From assembly GCA_914767885.1 (NCBI GenBank), contig CAJZBQ010000004.1, forward strand, positions 1,093,001 to 1,157,000: 64,000 bases of DNA. The letters are read 5' to 3'. This DNA is from Blepharisma stoltei (lineage: Eukaryota > Ciliophora > Heterotrichea > Heterotrichida > Blepharismidae). Shown here in pieces: positions 10,297 to 21,625 of the stretch (position 1 is the stretch's first letter; each line of letters begins with the position of its first letter). The notes under the pieces are model-generated. The model was given only the letters and a program-made list of their open reading frames with translations. It had not been told where the DNA came from and did not search any database. The position numbers were made by a program, and so were the translations under genes.

Positions 10297-13200
10297 ATGG
10301 TTCTGGCAGCGTTCTTTTATAATCTTGGCAAATTCAATGCCAAACACCCCATCCTGGTTATTTGTCTCTCGCTTCTTGCTACAATCATATTTTCTATTGG
10401 TTTTATATTTTTGGATGTCCAAACCAATCCACAGAAGCTCTGGGTTGACCCTGGCTCTAGATCAAACCACGAGCAAAATTATTTTGAGGACAAGTTCGGC
10501 AAGTTCTACCGTGTTGAGCAGGCGATTTTCAGCCACAGGACAGATCCTGAGCATACTGATGTTTTTCAAAAAGAATTTCTAGCAGAATTGTGGGAAGTCC
10601 AATCAAGAATTGAGAACGCAGAAATTTTATATGATAATTCTCTTCATACTGTGGATAGCTTTTGCTACAAGCCAGTTCATGGGAAAGGATGCTTTATTTC
10701 CTCTCCAATGGACTACTGGAAAATGAATATTACCCAGCTAGAAAGCGACAATGATATTAAGCTAACTGCGCAGTGTATCAATCAAATTGAAGGCCAACAA
10801 ATATTATGCAGTGATAGAAACAATATCCCAATTATCAGAAACTTAACGTTTGGTGGGATTTCTTGTGAAGATGGCACCCAAGGTACTTGCCAAGCTTGCA
10901 AAATCAAAGCAAAAGCATTGATCATTACATTTTTGCTTAATAATAATGACGAAACCAAAGATATGGGCGTTGAGAACTGGGAAAAGCATGTCTTCGAAAA
11001 ATACATGAAAGACTTTAACGATGACAATACAAAGCAGCTTAAAGTCGCATATTACTCAGAAAGATCAGTCCCAGACGAGCTTGACAAAGAAGACTCTCAA
11101 AACTTTATTTATGTCGTGATTTCTTATCTCTGTATGTTTTTATACGTCTCAATGGCCATTGGGACTTTCCCATCAAGGCTGCATACTAGGTTTATGGTTG
11201 GTCTTTCAGGTGTTATTTGTGTAATTTGCAGTGTTTGTATATCAATCGGTATTACTTCTTATGCTGGAATTCCACTGTCAATGATCAGTATTGAAGTCGT
11301 GCCTTTCTTGATTTTGGCTATTGGGGTTGATAACATGTTTATCATTTCTATGGGAGAAAGCAAAGAAAGAGATATCTTGAAGAAAAAAGGGATCAAAGAT
11401 CATGCAGAAATTATGGGATGTGCACTAACTCTACCTCTTTTAAATGTGAATAAATATCGGTAAAATTTGGATTTTTGGGACCTTAACCTCCTTTGATTTG
11501 GAACAAAATTTGTTTTTCAATAGGAAAAATTTATAAGTAAAAAAAATAATAATTTTGATAAAATTAGTTCGACCTAATTTAATAGAAAGTACAAGAAGAA
11601 TGTTATTTAGCACTAAATCATTTGATTTTAATTATTTCTTCGTAAAAATATATAAAAATTCAAATTATTGTGCTCGATTTTATATTTTTTTAATTCTCTT
11701 TAAATTTAAAAGGGGGTAAGAGAAGTCGCCCCTACAATTACAGCTGCTGCGTTTTCAGAATGTGCTGCATTTATGGTTGGCGCCACAACCAACGTGCCAG
11801 CCCTGACTAACTTTTGTATCACAGCTGCAATTGCTGTTCTTGCTGACTACTTTTTACAGATAACAGCCTTTGTAGCAGTCATAGAGCTTGACTATAGAAG
11901 ATGGACTGGCAGAAGAATTGACTGTTTCCCTTGTTTTGACCTCGAAAAATCAGTCAAAGAGCCACGAAGGCGACTGGTCAAAAAATTCGTCAAAAAGATC
12001 TACGCCCCAGTGATATTCCACCCAATCACCCAAGTCTGCTTAGCAATTACCTTTGTTTCTTTATTTATTTTATCATTCGGCAGCTATGATGACATCAACT
12101 TAGGCCTAACCGAACAAGTCACCTGCATCCACAAGTCTGATCTTTATAAATACTTTGACTCCTATGACGATTATTTACAGACTGGAGCTATTGCTTATCT
12201 AGTATTCAAAGACATTAATTATACAAACCCCACAAATCAGCAGCTTCTCAGCCAAATGAGTGATGCACTCAGTCAAATGAGCAAAACAGTGCAGCCGCCA
12301 GTCTACTCTTGGGTAAAAGCCTTAAACAGCTACATAAATGATGTAGAGCCTGAATGCAACAATTCTCAGGTCGCCAGTTTTGATTTTAATACACAAGTGA
12401 GGCTATTTTTGACAGTCAGTATTGATAGCATTTGTTGTAAGAAATTTGGGGTCTGTGGAGAACAGTATGAGACTGATATTATTTTTGACGATGATGGAGA
12501 AATTAAGGCGAGTCGGTTTAGGTTCCAGCATACAGCACTAAAAGACCAATCTGATTATATTGATGCACTGAGAGATACGAGATATGCAGTTGATACTATT
12601 GGAGCCGGATTAGTACCAAATATGAAGACTAACCCTTCAATGAGCAATTATCAATTGAGATTGTCACAGGAGTGAATTGATACTACAGATTCGTATACTT
12701 CGGATGAGAGGCTGGCATTTAGCTATTCGCTGTTTTATGTGTTTTATGATCAGTATAGGACTATTAGAGGAGTAGCGGTACAAAATCTCTTTTTAGCGTT
12801 TGCGGCGATTATTTTGGCTATTGAGCTTTTGACTAATATTTATGCAGCGCTCTTAGTAACATTGATGGTAGCAGGGACTTCTTGGGGCTTGATTGGATTT
12901 TTATACATTTGGAACGAGCTAGCTGGAGGCTATAAAACAGAAATTAACGCAGTCAGTGTCGTTAACCTTGTCATGTGCTGTGGTCTTGCAGTAGAATTTT
13001 CAATCCATATTATGACTTCCTTCTTGAAATTCACTGGGACAAGGAAAGAAAGAGCCAGAAAAGCCTTAGTGGATATGGGAAGTGTCGTTATGACAGGAAT
13101 TGCTTCAACCAAGCTGATTGGAGTCATTGTACTTGGGCTAGCACCTAGTCTTGTGTTTAACTTGTACTATTTTAGAATGTATTTTGGAATGTTTTGCCTT

Positions 13201-13347
13201 GGTTTCTTCCATGGGCTAGCTTTTCAACCAGTTCTACTTATGTATATTGGTCCTCCTTCTACAAGTACAGAGGAGCCAAAGAAGATTAATGGGTATGACT
13301 CAAAGATCGATGGGACCTCGTTGAAAGAGCTAAGTTATGCTAAATAA
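10297..13347 (+). CDS. NPC1-like sterol transporter / Patched-related RND protein, lacking the N-terminal NPC1 domain
   Basis: I start at ATG 10297 (MVLAAFFYNLGKFN), directly before the first membrane helix; in-frame ATGs further upstream exist but look non-coding. The block LWVDPGSRSNHEQNYFEDKFG followed by FYRVEQAIF is characteristic of the NPC1 luminal domain. A sterol-sensing-domain-like helix set follows (FIYVVISYLCMFLYV to TAAIAVLADYFLQITAF), then a second luminal domain and C-terminal helices (VMCCGLAVEFSIHIMTSF). TGA at 12673-12675 is Trp (LSQE-W-IDTTDS). The insert 11428-11718 lies inside the SSD; removal gives IMGCAL-REVAPTITAAAFSE. NPC1 proteins export sterol from endolysosomes; the Cys-rich cholesterol-binding N-terminal domain is absent. 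Confidence 0.92.
11428..11718. mobile_element. Family B MITE / IES in the NPC1-like gene
   Basis: 291 bp bounded by TA (11426-11427, 11717-11718). Left end TAACTCTACCTCTTTTAAAT; right end TTTAAAAGGGGGTA, an imperfect inverted copy. A subterminal TTTGGAACAAAATTTG motif links it to the GDH insert and the foldback core. Excision restores ALREVAPTI. Confidence 0.88.
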
Positions 13348-13475
13348 GACAGGTGGGTAATGGATGATTAATAAAAGGTTTAGTTTTGGCTAGGAAATTA
13401 AGGAAGCCAATAGGATTTTTGAGTGTTTTTTCTGTTAGGAAGAATAATATTTTCTGAGAATTTTTTTTAATAATT

Positions 13476-14217
13476 TTATCTATTAAAGTTAGATTGATAT
13501 TGAGGCTGGCTTGGCAAAGGTTGGTTTGGCAAAGGTTGGTTTGGCACAGGTTGATTTGGCAATGGCTGGAGTACTGGATAAAGCCCTTGCTGTGGGTTAT
13601 TTTGAACTATTGGAACTCCAAATTGAGGGTATAGTGCTTGGGCTGGCACTTGATTTGGCGGCTGCTGATATTGGTTTTGGTAGTTTTGAAATGAGTTTTG
13701 GGGAGCCTGGCTATTTGGCTGCGCATAAGTGTATGGAAGCTGATTAATATTTTGAGGTGGGATATATGAAGCTTGATTCGAATTAGAAGGAGCCTGAGGC
13801 TGCCTAACACTTTCAACTAAATTTTCTCTCAGCTCAGAACGGACACGCCTTCTTTTCACAAATCTGACTCCGCAATAAGCACAGAAGCTGAACCCAAGAA
13901 TAGCAACTACAATTCCTGTAATTATTCATACCCAAGTTTCATCACTGATATGATATATATTTATTTTATATAAATACTCCTTTATTCTAATAATTAATTC
14001 TTCTTAATTTATGAGAAAGAATAAGACTATCTAGTGTTTATTTTCATATTTAATTTAATAATTATAAGCAATCCCCATCATCTTGATCGTCATCATCGTC
14101 CCAGTGAAAGTTCACCTGTCTTCTAATTTTATTATTTTCCTCTTGACTTCCATATACACTTTGAGTTAGTATAGAAATTGTAAGGAAAACACATTGGTTC
14201 ATAACAGTTCGTAACAT
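13476..14217 (-). CDS. Small type I membrane protein with P/Q/N-rich cytoplasmic tail
   Basis: Not a known family to me. ATG 14217 begins a signal-peptide-like segment (MLRTVMNQCVFLTISILTQS). A short acidic ectodomain follows (WDDDDDQDDGDC). After the insert 13958-14066 comes ISDETWVWIITGIVVAILGF, one transmembrane helix with TGA as Trp, then a basic stop-transfer stretch (KRRRVRSEL). The tail of about 110 residues is dominated by Pro, Gln, Asn and Tyr, with a repeat of the form NQPLPNQPLP near the C-terminus. The repeated codons give a visible 15-bp tandem repeat at about 13503-13560. The architecture suggests a surface or endomembrane receptor-like protein; function unknown. Confidence 0.65.
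13503..13565. repeat. Short coding tandem repeat (15-bp unit)
   Basis: Four imperfect copies of GGCTTGGCAAAGGTT-like units encode the QPxPN repeats in the tail of the minus-strand membrane protein. Confidence 0.75.
13958..14066. other. TA-bounded IES in the type I membrane protein gene
   Basis: Up to 109 bp, AT-rich, with in-frame TAA stops between the ectodomain (GDDGDCL) and the transmembrane part (HISDETWVW). Several TA choices on the 3' side keep the frame, so the exact length is uncertain (about 85-109 bp). Confidence 0.65.
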
Positions 14218-14601
14218 TTTTATAAGTATTTTATCCAGCAAAATTATTAGATCAGTATATTATAGCAACAACATAAATTATAAAATGGGGATTCATATTT
14301 TTTGGAATCAATGATTATTTTCTCAGTTTTTTATATGGCTGATAAAGATAAAGAGCTATTAATTGCTGTTCTGAAGATTCACCCTCAGCCATTTCGCGTT
14401 AAATATCACATAGCGCATTCCTTTTATTCCACCATTAAGAATATTTATTATAGGTTTCTCTAATCCTCTCAACAATCAAAATAATAAAAACTATTTATAA
14501 TTTTACTTGTAAAAATCATATATAGTGAAGGGTGTTATATTATTTTCAATTTCACATAAGAAATTTTAATGATTAAGGTAGGGATCGCAAAAACTAATAA
14601 G
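14218..14601. other. AT-rich intergenic spacer
   Basis: About 380 bp between two minus-strand genes. No feature seen. Confidence 0.5.
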
Positions 14602-15317
14602 CTATAAGAGTTTGTTAAACTTCTCAGCCACAACTTGAGGGTTATCTTCAGAAAGCTTTCTAATTCCATGACTTCGATGATCAAATGTACATCCATGTGC
14701 CTCAGGAACCCTATGCTTACTCCCCCATCCTTGATCGTCCTGATCTCATTGCTCAAACAAGGATTGAATTTCAAAAAAAATTATATATACATTTTTTTAT
14801 TAATTGCAAAAAGTTTTATGCGCTAGCGATGATAGATAGGGTATGCAGTATATTACCAAAAATACCTGAAATTGCGTTATAATAGCTTATAGGTGATTAG
14901 ACTGCAATATCTCTTTATTTAATATAGATAACTAGATTTTAGATGGGATATGAGATCTGATTTTATGATTGGCCATGTGAAAATTTTTTTATACCAATGA
15001 TTAATTATCAAATTAAAGCAGTTTTCAATGAAATCGTTAAATAAAATGAGGGAGTTAGCACAAAAAGGATAATTGCATTTGCATTTGAAAATCAGAGGCC
15101 CTACTCTTTTCTTACAAGTCCAGCATCGATCAGATTCATATAAAGGTTCAGGTGCCTCTATTTTATTTTCTTCAGGAAGTGCTTGGCTGCTTGAAATTAG
15201 TTCTGGTAAGGCCTTATCTGCTTCCTTTTTGAGGGTTTCTAGTTTAAAACACTTGGAGCACATTCCGTCTTGGCTGCCGAAAAACATTTTGCAGCACCTA
15301 CACATTTGAGAATCCAT
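14602..15317 (-). CDS. A20/AN1 zinc-finger protein (ZFAND / stress-associated type)
   Basis: ATG 15317 opens with the A20 finger (MCRCCKMFFGSQDGMCSKCF). A linker rich in Ser, Glu and Pro leads to the AN1 finger, which begins CWTCKKRVGPLIFKCKCNYPFCA, is then cut by a 338-bp insert, and resumes KHRVPEAHGCTFDHRSHGIR with the closing KLSEDNPQVVAEKFNKLL and TAG at 14602. Joined, the AN1 Cys/His ligands are complete and the protein has about 125 residues, normal for the family. TA-to-TA removal gives FCA-KHRVPEAHGCTF exactly as expected. Such proteins bind ubiquitin through A20 and act in stress responses. The plus-strand open frame over 14685-14882 is a shadow. Confidence 0.93.
14720..15057 (-). 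mobile_element. MITE-like IES inside the AN1 finger
   Basis: 338 bp bounded by TA (14718-14719 and 15056-15057). On the minus strand it starts TAACTCCCTCATT and ends GATGGGGGAGTA. These terminal C/G runs resemble families A and B, but the CCGTGAG motif is missing. Confidence 0.9.
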
Positions 15318-15883
15318 ATCAATTTTTATCGCTTGTAAAACGGTTTACAATGAAAATTAAACAATTTAATGGTAATGGGGAGGGAAATAGGATATAATGA
15401 AAGAAGAAAATAAAGCTAGGGGGGTTTTGGGGAAAGGACTTAAATTCATCAGTTAAAAAGATTTTAGTTGAGATATCCTAATTAGCGAAATATAAATAAT
15501 TATTTAAAGTAGATTTTTTTTATATTATATGAAAATTTAATTACAGTTTTAAGCTATATAGAAAGCTTACCTTTTGAGAGGATACATAATTAGTGAATTA
15601 TCATGATTTTTAAATATGGTTTTTCAGGATATTTGACTTATTATAATTTATGTCGTTGATTAGAATAAAATAAAGAAGAGATCTATTTAATTGACCAATA
15701 GATTTGTAATAATTCAAAAAAATATTAACATTGAGAAAGAGGTATTTTAAAATTAAATTTTGTGCATATTTTGGGTGAGTTTATTTTAATTTCTCCTAAA
15801 AATTAAAATTTCAATAATTTAATTATCTATTTTAATCATCTAATCCTTACTTTATTAATATATAACTAATCAAAAAGTTATAA
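15318..15883. other. AT-rich divergent intergenic region
   Basis: About 565 bp between the ZFAND and DNAAF1 starts. No gene, repeat or palindrome seen. Confidence 0.5.
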
Positions 15884-17239
15884 ATGTCTAGTAGCAAAGA
15901 CAAGCCTCAACCAGAAAGAAATGAGTATGGCAGAAGAATTATCACCCTGCCTTATATAAAAAGACTTTGCATATACCAAGGCCTTTATGAAAATCCTCAG
16001 CTTAATGCCTATCTTTATCTCCACTTTTTAGGGATCTCTGAAATTCAAAACCTAGATGAGTATACAAATTTATATGCATTGTGGCTTGAAAATAATTTAA
16101 TAGAAAAAATTGATGGCCTAAGCAACCTCAAAACACTGCGATGCCTTTATCTCCAAAACAACAACATCAATAAAATAGAGAATTTGGATCAGCTGACTGA
16201 ACTGAGGACTCTCAATCTGTCACATAATCGTATTGAAAAGATTGAAAATTTATCAGCCTTAACGTCTCTTTCTGACTTAGACTTATCTCACAATAGAATA
16301 TCAAGCACAGAAAACCTTAAAGGTCTAACTCAAGTTCCTTCTTTAACATCAATAGATTTAAGCTTTAACAATATTTGTGACGTTGAAGAATTTTTCACTG
16401 TTTTTACCTCTCTGAGCAATCTCGGATGTTTATATTTAAAAAACAATAACTGTATCAGATATATACCAAATTACCGAAAAACTTTAATTGCAAGGATTCC
16501 GTCATTGAAACATCTCGATGAAAAGCCAGTATTTGAGGTTGAACGATTAGGCTCTGAAGCATGGTTTACAGATGGAAGAGAAGCTGAAATGCAAGTAAGA
16601 AAAAAATATTACGATAATCAAGACGCTGAAAGACTATACTATTTATATTAAATATTATAAATCCAATGAAAATAAATCTTGCAGGGGATTTTCAATCAGA
16701 AAAGAATAAAACACTTCATGGATTATTCCCGACTTGAAATTGAAGGCATTCAAAAAAAAGAAGCATTAAGAAAAAAACTTGAAGAAGAAAGGAAAGTCCA
16801 ACAGAGGTCATTAGAAGAATTAAAAAAACAAATTTTAGCTAACCAAGAAGAAGGCTTTGAACTAGTCTTAGAAGAATTAGAAAAAAAATCAAAAGAACTC
16901 TCTGAGCCTATTGATGAAAAATTATTACTGATTTATGGAATAAAAGAAGGAAAATGCACCTATAAAACTGGAGAACTAGACAAGTACGGGCACATTATCA
17001 TTGACGTACCAAACGACAAAGAAGTGCCAGAAAGCTATGAAGAAGAGACCATAATGCTCCCACTTTCAGAGCTCCAAATCTCTGAGCTTGAATCAAAATT
17101 AATTGAAACCTGCTTCAATTTTGACGAAGCCTATGAATTTTTCAAGTCAAAATATATATGCTCCTCTGATGCCCTGAGACTGAAATGGAGCGATTATGAA
17201 ATTTTTCTTCAATCTAACCCTCTTGATGAGCTTGATTAA
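15884..17239 (+). CDS. DNAAF1: Dynein axonemal assembly factor 1 (DNAAF1/LRRC50/ODA7-like)
   Basis: ATG 15884. The N-terminus has five to six SDS22-type leucine-rich repeats (LYALWLENNLIEKIDGLSNL, then TLRCLYLQNNNINKIENLDQL). An LRR-cap follows: RIPSLKHLDEKPVF-EVERLGSEAWFTDGREAE. The PVF...AEAW segment is characteristic of DNAAF1, which preassembles axonemal dynein arms in the cytoplasm. The C-terminal half is a charged coiled coil followed by an acidic segment. A short insert (16646-16708) lies after ERLYYL and its removal gives RLYYLKHFMDYSRLEIEG. The protein is about 430 residues, shorter than the human protein. Confidence 0.88.
16646..16708. other. Short TA-bounded IES in DNAAF1
   Basis: 63 bp, with in-frame TAA codons. 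TA at 16644-16645 and 16707-16708 restores the frame into KHFMDYSRLEIEG. Its size fits the other short inserts. Confidence 0.65.
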
Positions 17240-17263
17240 TCATTATTTTACGTAAATTTTTAA

Positions 17264-18139
17264 TTATTCTTTTTTCTGTTTTTTTAGCTTGACAAATTCT
17301 GTGAGAGAGGATATTGTTGAGCATATAGAAATCACTACTATTAAACAGCTGTTGACTAAGCATGGAATTCCAATCATGATGCACACAAAGAGCCCGCTTT
17401 TGTCGAAATAGTTTTGCTTTACAAGAGATTGCCAGTTCTGATTAGATTAGATAAATTGCAGTGAGTCGTTGAGAATTATTTCAGCCCTGCCCGTCCTTCA
17501 CTGGCTTTGGACTAAGGTTGACCTAATGCACCGCAGCCACACATAAAGCCTTTTTCGTGTTGATGTCACCAAAAAATAGTGACTTCAACAGCTTCTTGGG
17601 TAGAATCACCCGACCTTGTTTGAGTCTTGACTCCATGGCCATAAATTTTCTAAACCCATGGTAGAGCTCGGGTATGAATCACTATCCAAAGCTTCCTTTG
17701 AACTACCACGACTTATTCAGATAAAAATATTGCTTCCCAGAAGTATAAAGCTAAGACTGTGTCTTCAGTTTTCTCGTCTGTGGACCGAGGAGAAGTCTGC
17801 CAAAGGTTTAGGCAAACCCCACCCCGGACTTCCTAAAATAATGCCACTTACTGGGGGATCAACTGACTGGACACTTATACTCAGCTCGCCATTTTTTAAA
17901 AATCAGTTCTAATTAAGATATGTGTTAATGGTTTCCAAGATATAGCAGAGGCCTAAAAGAAAGACAAAAATAAACATAATGATTCTGCTATTTTTTCTGA
18001 ATAGAATAATGAGTAAGAAAAAGAATAGATGGGAAGCAAAAATTGCAAGGATAAAAGGCTCAGTGATATCTACAGCGTATAAAAAGGCTTCAACATTTTC
18101 GTAAAATCCTTCTGGCTTCTGAAATTCAACCTTAGGCAT
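17264..18139 (-). CDS. TMEM18: TMEM18 homologue
   Basis: Starts at ATG 18139 (MPKVEFQKPEGFYENVEAFL) and ends at TAA 17264. Family hallmarks are WTEPWL-like DITEPFILAIFASHLFFF, a second helix ending LCYILETINTYLN, then QNWQSLVKQNYFDKSGLF and two more helices, with a Lys-rich end (KLKKQKKE). TMEM18 is a small protein with several membrane helices, reported at the nuclear envelope or ER; its ciliate role is unknown. The gene is split by a 471-bp insert. Joining at TA gives TYLNQNWQSL, matching the family alignment without gaps. The stop is only 24 bp from the convergent DNAAF1 stop. Confidence 0.93.
17445..17915 (-). mobile_element. Retroposon-like insert in TMEM18 with 12-bp target duplication
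   Basis: 471 bp, clearly more GC-rich than its surroundings. Flanked by direct repeats CAGTTCT[G/A]ATTA (17433-17444, 17904-17915; one mismatch). On the minus strand it begins TTAAAAAATGGCGAGC and ends in a short repeat tail TCTAATCTAATC. No terminal inverted repeat. A TA inside the duplication lets TA-to-TA excision restore the gene. Confidence 0.7.
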
Positions 18140-18196
18140 TATGTTTTATAAATGAAAAATTATTATTTTCTCATATAGTTACCAGATTTACATTTA

Positions 18197-21100
18197 TTAA
18201 TCACTTTCTACAATTGTTTGCTCAGCATTTTCTTTAGAAATTGTACAATAAATCTTCGGGTTTACATACCCTTCACTTTCTCCTTTATATTTGCTTTTAA
18301 TTGAATCCCACCCTCTTAAATGCCTCTCCACAATAGTTTGGTGCCTTTTAAACAAGTTCATATAATTCTCTGGGATATCCGGTATAATCACCCTCAACAA
18401 ATACCTCACAACCATCAAAATCAGCGCCAGCAGGGCAAAAACCACAAAAATATTATCATTAATAAACGCCACATCTTCAAAAGTTCTCGACGTAAAGCAT
18501 AAAATCGCTAAATTCGTAAAAATCGCAGCAATACAATTAAAATTGAAAATTGGCCATCAGGTTCCTATATCTTTTGCTCCCATTGGCTGAGGCCTTCTAA
18601 CCAAATGCAAAAGCTTGTATTTGTCTACTTGAATTTCAAACATTAAAATAACAAAAGCAAGGACACTTGATAATGGAAAAGATACCGCAAATAGTGTGAT
18701 ATAGCCAAATAAGACTGCTAATTCCATATAATCTCCTAAGGTGCCGTCGACTTCTCTAGTAACATAAGGAGGCAGCTGCACTTGGGCATCAATATCTTCT
18801 CTTAAGACCTCATAATCAGTGACAGAGATTAAGGCTAATAGTCTTTTGCGATCAGCTTCTTTTTGCTTGAATTCTTTTTGTTTTAGCTTGAATTTTATAA
18901 AAGGAATACCGAGCTCTAAGATGTTTTTGAGAAATGCGACGACAAAAAGGCAAATTAGCTGGGTTTAGCTCGGCTACTTCACACGACGATTATTTCATAA
19001 CGACTATTTTTTTTGGCCTATTTTTTTTTTGGCCTATTTTTTTTTTGGCCTATTTGTTTTGGCCTAATTTTTTTAACCATAAAAAAAAGGCCAAAAAAAA
19101 TAGTCGTTATGGAATAGTCGTCGTGTGAAGACACGGTTTAGCTCATCCATACAGTTGGCGCCGATTTTTCGCTCTTTGTGGTTTCCTGTTTTTACAATGC
19201 ATCCTTCTCAGTTTGTTTTGAAAAAAGCTATATAGAATAAAGAGTTAAAGGAGTTTGCAAATTGGAATGCATAGGTTTTTATAACTAAAGAATTCTCATA
19301 CTCACTTTGAGTCCTATGATTTTCCAAATTATTAAGCTTAATTGCAATTTTCCCATATATCATATTGAAGCATTGAATTTGAAATGCGTTTAAAGTTGAG
19401 CAAACTGTCCCTGAATAATCCAGCCCAGATAATGTTAATTTATCTGTCAGCTCCCATCTGAGTATCATAATTGAAGCAACCATCCCAAGGACCACACAAA
19501 CCATAAAAGTTGTAACAACTGCAGCAAGCACAAAATACCTGATTCTCCTTTTTGGATCATAATAAACTTCTTCTAAGTCATCATTTACTGGTGATCTTCT
19601 CAAAGTTCCTCTAAACTGCGGTCTTGCTACTTCATCATCTTCATAATCTGTTTGCCCCCATTCTACAGATAACGCTGATTCTTTTCTGATTTATAAACAA
19701 ATCCCAAGCTTCAAGGCTCATCAATGTTAGTGCAGAAAGAATATGGATTTATCAATAGGCAGATAGCGAAGATTGCCTAGACGCCAAATAATAATTATTA
19801 TCTTTTGCCTATATTGCTTATATAGGCTGGCGTACCAAAGTTTTCTCTAACGTTTGAAGATATTTCCACATGTGAATTCTCTATATTTTTAACATGCCAG
19901 CCTAGATAAGCGATTTAGGCAAGCATAATAGTTTAAATTAAAATTCTTTCTCCTTCAAATTTCCAAAAATGTTGTTGCCCATCCAGAAACATATACACAA
20001 AAAATCGCATTAAACCATATCACTTTTGTATCACGTGAGTCAAAGGAATATTGCAAAATAAATATTATTAATCCCACATATGAAGATCGCTTGAGAAATT
20101 CAGCTGCAAAAGCAATGAAACTGAAATATAACGCAATTTTCTCACCGAAGTAGTTGCGGATTTTTCCTAGTGGGAGATTAGTGTCTCAGATTTTGTTGTT
20201 TCATTCGTGAATTAGGCCTTGGTAGGCGTCATTTTTGTCTTTTAAGAAATTTAAAGCGTCGTCTAGGTCAGTGTCTTGGTCAGTGTCGAGCTCGGAGTTG
20301 GGGAATTTTGACTTCCCAGAGAGCTCTCAGTGGTTTACAAGTGGAAAATGGCAGACTACTAGCTCTTTTTGTTGAAGGTAATGGAGTTTTACTTGGCGGG
20401 AGATGAGGGATTGTAGAAGCTTAAGCCTGTCAATGTTTTTGAAAATTGAACGCTTATTGTACTGGTCGTTTCTGTGTAGTCTTCATAAAAACTTATACCA
20501 TATATAGGACATATGAAAAAAATAAAAAGAAATTAGAGGGTATTTGTATATAAAATAAGACTTTTAGCTTATCGAGAAGCAAGCTTTAATATGAAATTCA
20601 CTATAACACAGTATAAATAAATCTACTCCAGATTTAGAATCAATGTTCCTCACATAATCAGAATAAGCTCCAATTGGCTTAGAAATTTCTAATCTATCTC
20701 ACAAGCTAAAAAGCATTTTTTTCTTTTTAACTTGTGCATCATTAGACTCTTGTATGCATTTTCTCACTAATTTCTGATAATAAGTCATCCTTTGGATAGG
20801 CGTCAAATGCAGCTCAGACACATATTTTAGCCCCTCTTTAAGCTTGCTAAGATACAAAGAATAAGCCCTCCAGTTTTCAGGAGTCACCCCAACTGCAGGG
20901 AAAAAGCTATTTTCTGACTCATTTACCTTAAAACAATTCATAATTTCTGGGTAATTCTCATATAGCTCTTTAAGCTTCCCAGCAATTTCAGGGTCAGAGT
21001 TTACAAGTCTTAATGGTCTAAATGATTTATCACATGGCTCCATTGATGACAAATCAGAAACCCCAACTTCTAATTGTAAATTATACTCAGTAGATTCCGC

Positions 21101-21576
21101 TTCTTGTTCTAAATCATTATCATCTGCACATACCAAAATATAAATATATTTGAAATTTGAGCTAATAACTTGCTTTAGATGTAGTCCTAAGTGAGAGCCA
21201 AGTTTTACTATACGTTTTTATAATAAATACTGGTAAATTTTCCTTAATGATCAATCAGCAAATTCATTGTAAATAGATTTAATAAAACATTTCTAAATAG
21301 TGTTAACACATCTCTTGCAGGCCCTCCATTATCAGCAAATAAATTACCAGGGGTTCTTTGCAGCCTTCCTCCAAATTTTAATTTTTTCCCACCCCCTTTT
21401 TCAAAGTCATCTAAACTGTCAAAAGCTCCACTAAATGCTGCTTGTTCTGCAAATTTATTGGTCCTTGTCAGCTGTGCATTTGAAGAGTATTCAGGATTGA
21501 AGCATTTTTGAAAAATTCTTAAAGCTTCTTCTTTAGTAACTGCTCTATTTCAAAATGAAGAATAATCGGCTGTCAT
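18197..21576 (-). CDS. Anoctamin / TMEM16 family protein
   Basis: Starts ATG 21576 (MTADYSSFWNRAVTKEEAL), ends TAA 18197. N-terminal cytosolic domain: KLGSHLGLHLKQVISSN with FKYIYILVCADD. Central signature IRNYFGEKIALYFSFIAF, then TTFLEIWRRKNFNLSVEWGQTDYEDDE, transmembrane helices, and GDYMELAVLFGYITLFAVSF with RRPQPMGAKDIGTWWPIFN. The C-terminal IIPDIPENY is the classic anoctamin end. Many TGA codons read as Trp. TMEM16 proteins are Ca2+-activated chloride channels or lipid scramblases. Four inserts (18959-19140, 19672-19935, about 20496-20566, 21208-21275) must be removed. At each the joined residues match the family, for example FNL-SVEWGQTD and MDEL-ICLFVVAF. Confidence 0.93.
18959..19140. 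mobile_element. Palindromic TA-bounded IES in the anoctamin gene
   Basis: 182 bp. Inverted arms of roughly 55 bp (CTTCACACGACG then ATAACGACTATTTTTTTTGGCC) surround a core of repeated GGCCTATTTTTTT units. Excision joins NCMDEL to ICLFVVAFLKNILELG. Confidence 0.85.
19672..19935. mobile_element. IES carrying palindrome family C in the anoctamin gene
   Basis: 264 bp between TA 19670-19671 and TA 19934-19935; excision gives RRKNFNLSVEWGQTDYE. About 19795-19930 is a palindrome with ends TATTATGC and TTGCCTAAATCGC and interior ATAGAGAATTCACATGTGG, the same family as 63623-63833. Confidence 0.85.
20496..20566. other. Short TA-bounded IES in the anoctamin gene
   Basis: 60-71 bp depending on which TA is used. 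It separates CFSIS from YKFLWRLHRNDQYNKRS and contains in-frame TAA. Confidence 0.7.
21208..21275. other. Short TA-bounded IES in the anoctamin gene
   Basis: 68 bp. Excision joins FRNVLLNL to KLGSHLGLHLKQVISSN, restoring the conserved N-terminal domain. Confidence 0.75.
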
Positions 21577-21625
21577 CTAATCTGTTCATTATGAATACCT
21601 CGCAGAGTCTATTTTCAGAAAATTT

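Noticed and set aside
14685-14882. Plus-strand frame starting MYIHVPQEPYAYSPILD as a gene
   Set aside because: It is the antisense shadow of the AN1-finger exon plus part of its IES; the minus-strand reading matches a known domain and joins exactly at TA.
17658-17912. Plus-strand frame of 84 codons near 17.7 kb
   Set aside because: It falls within the TMEM18 insert and shows no recognisable protein features.
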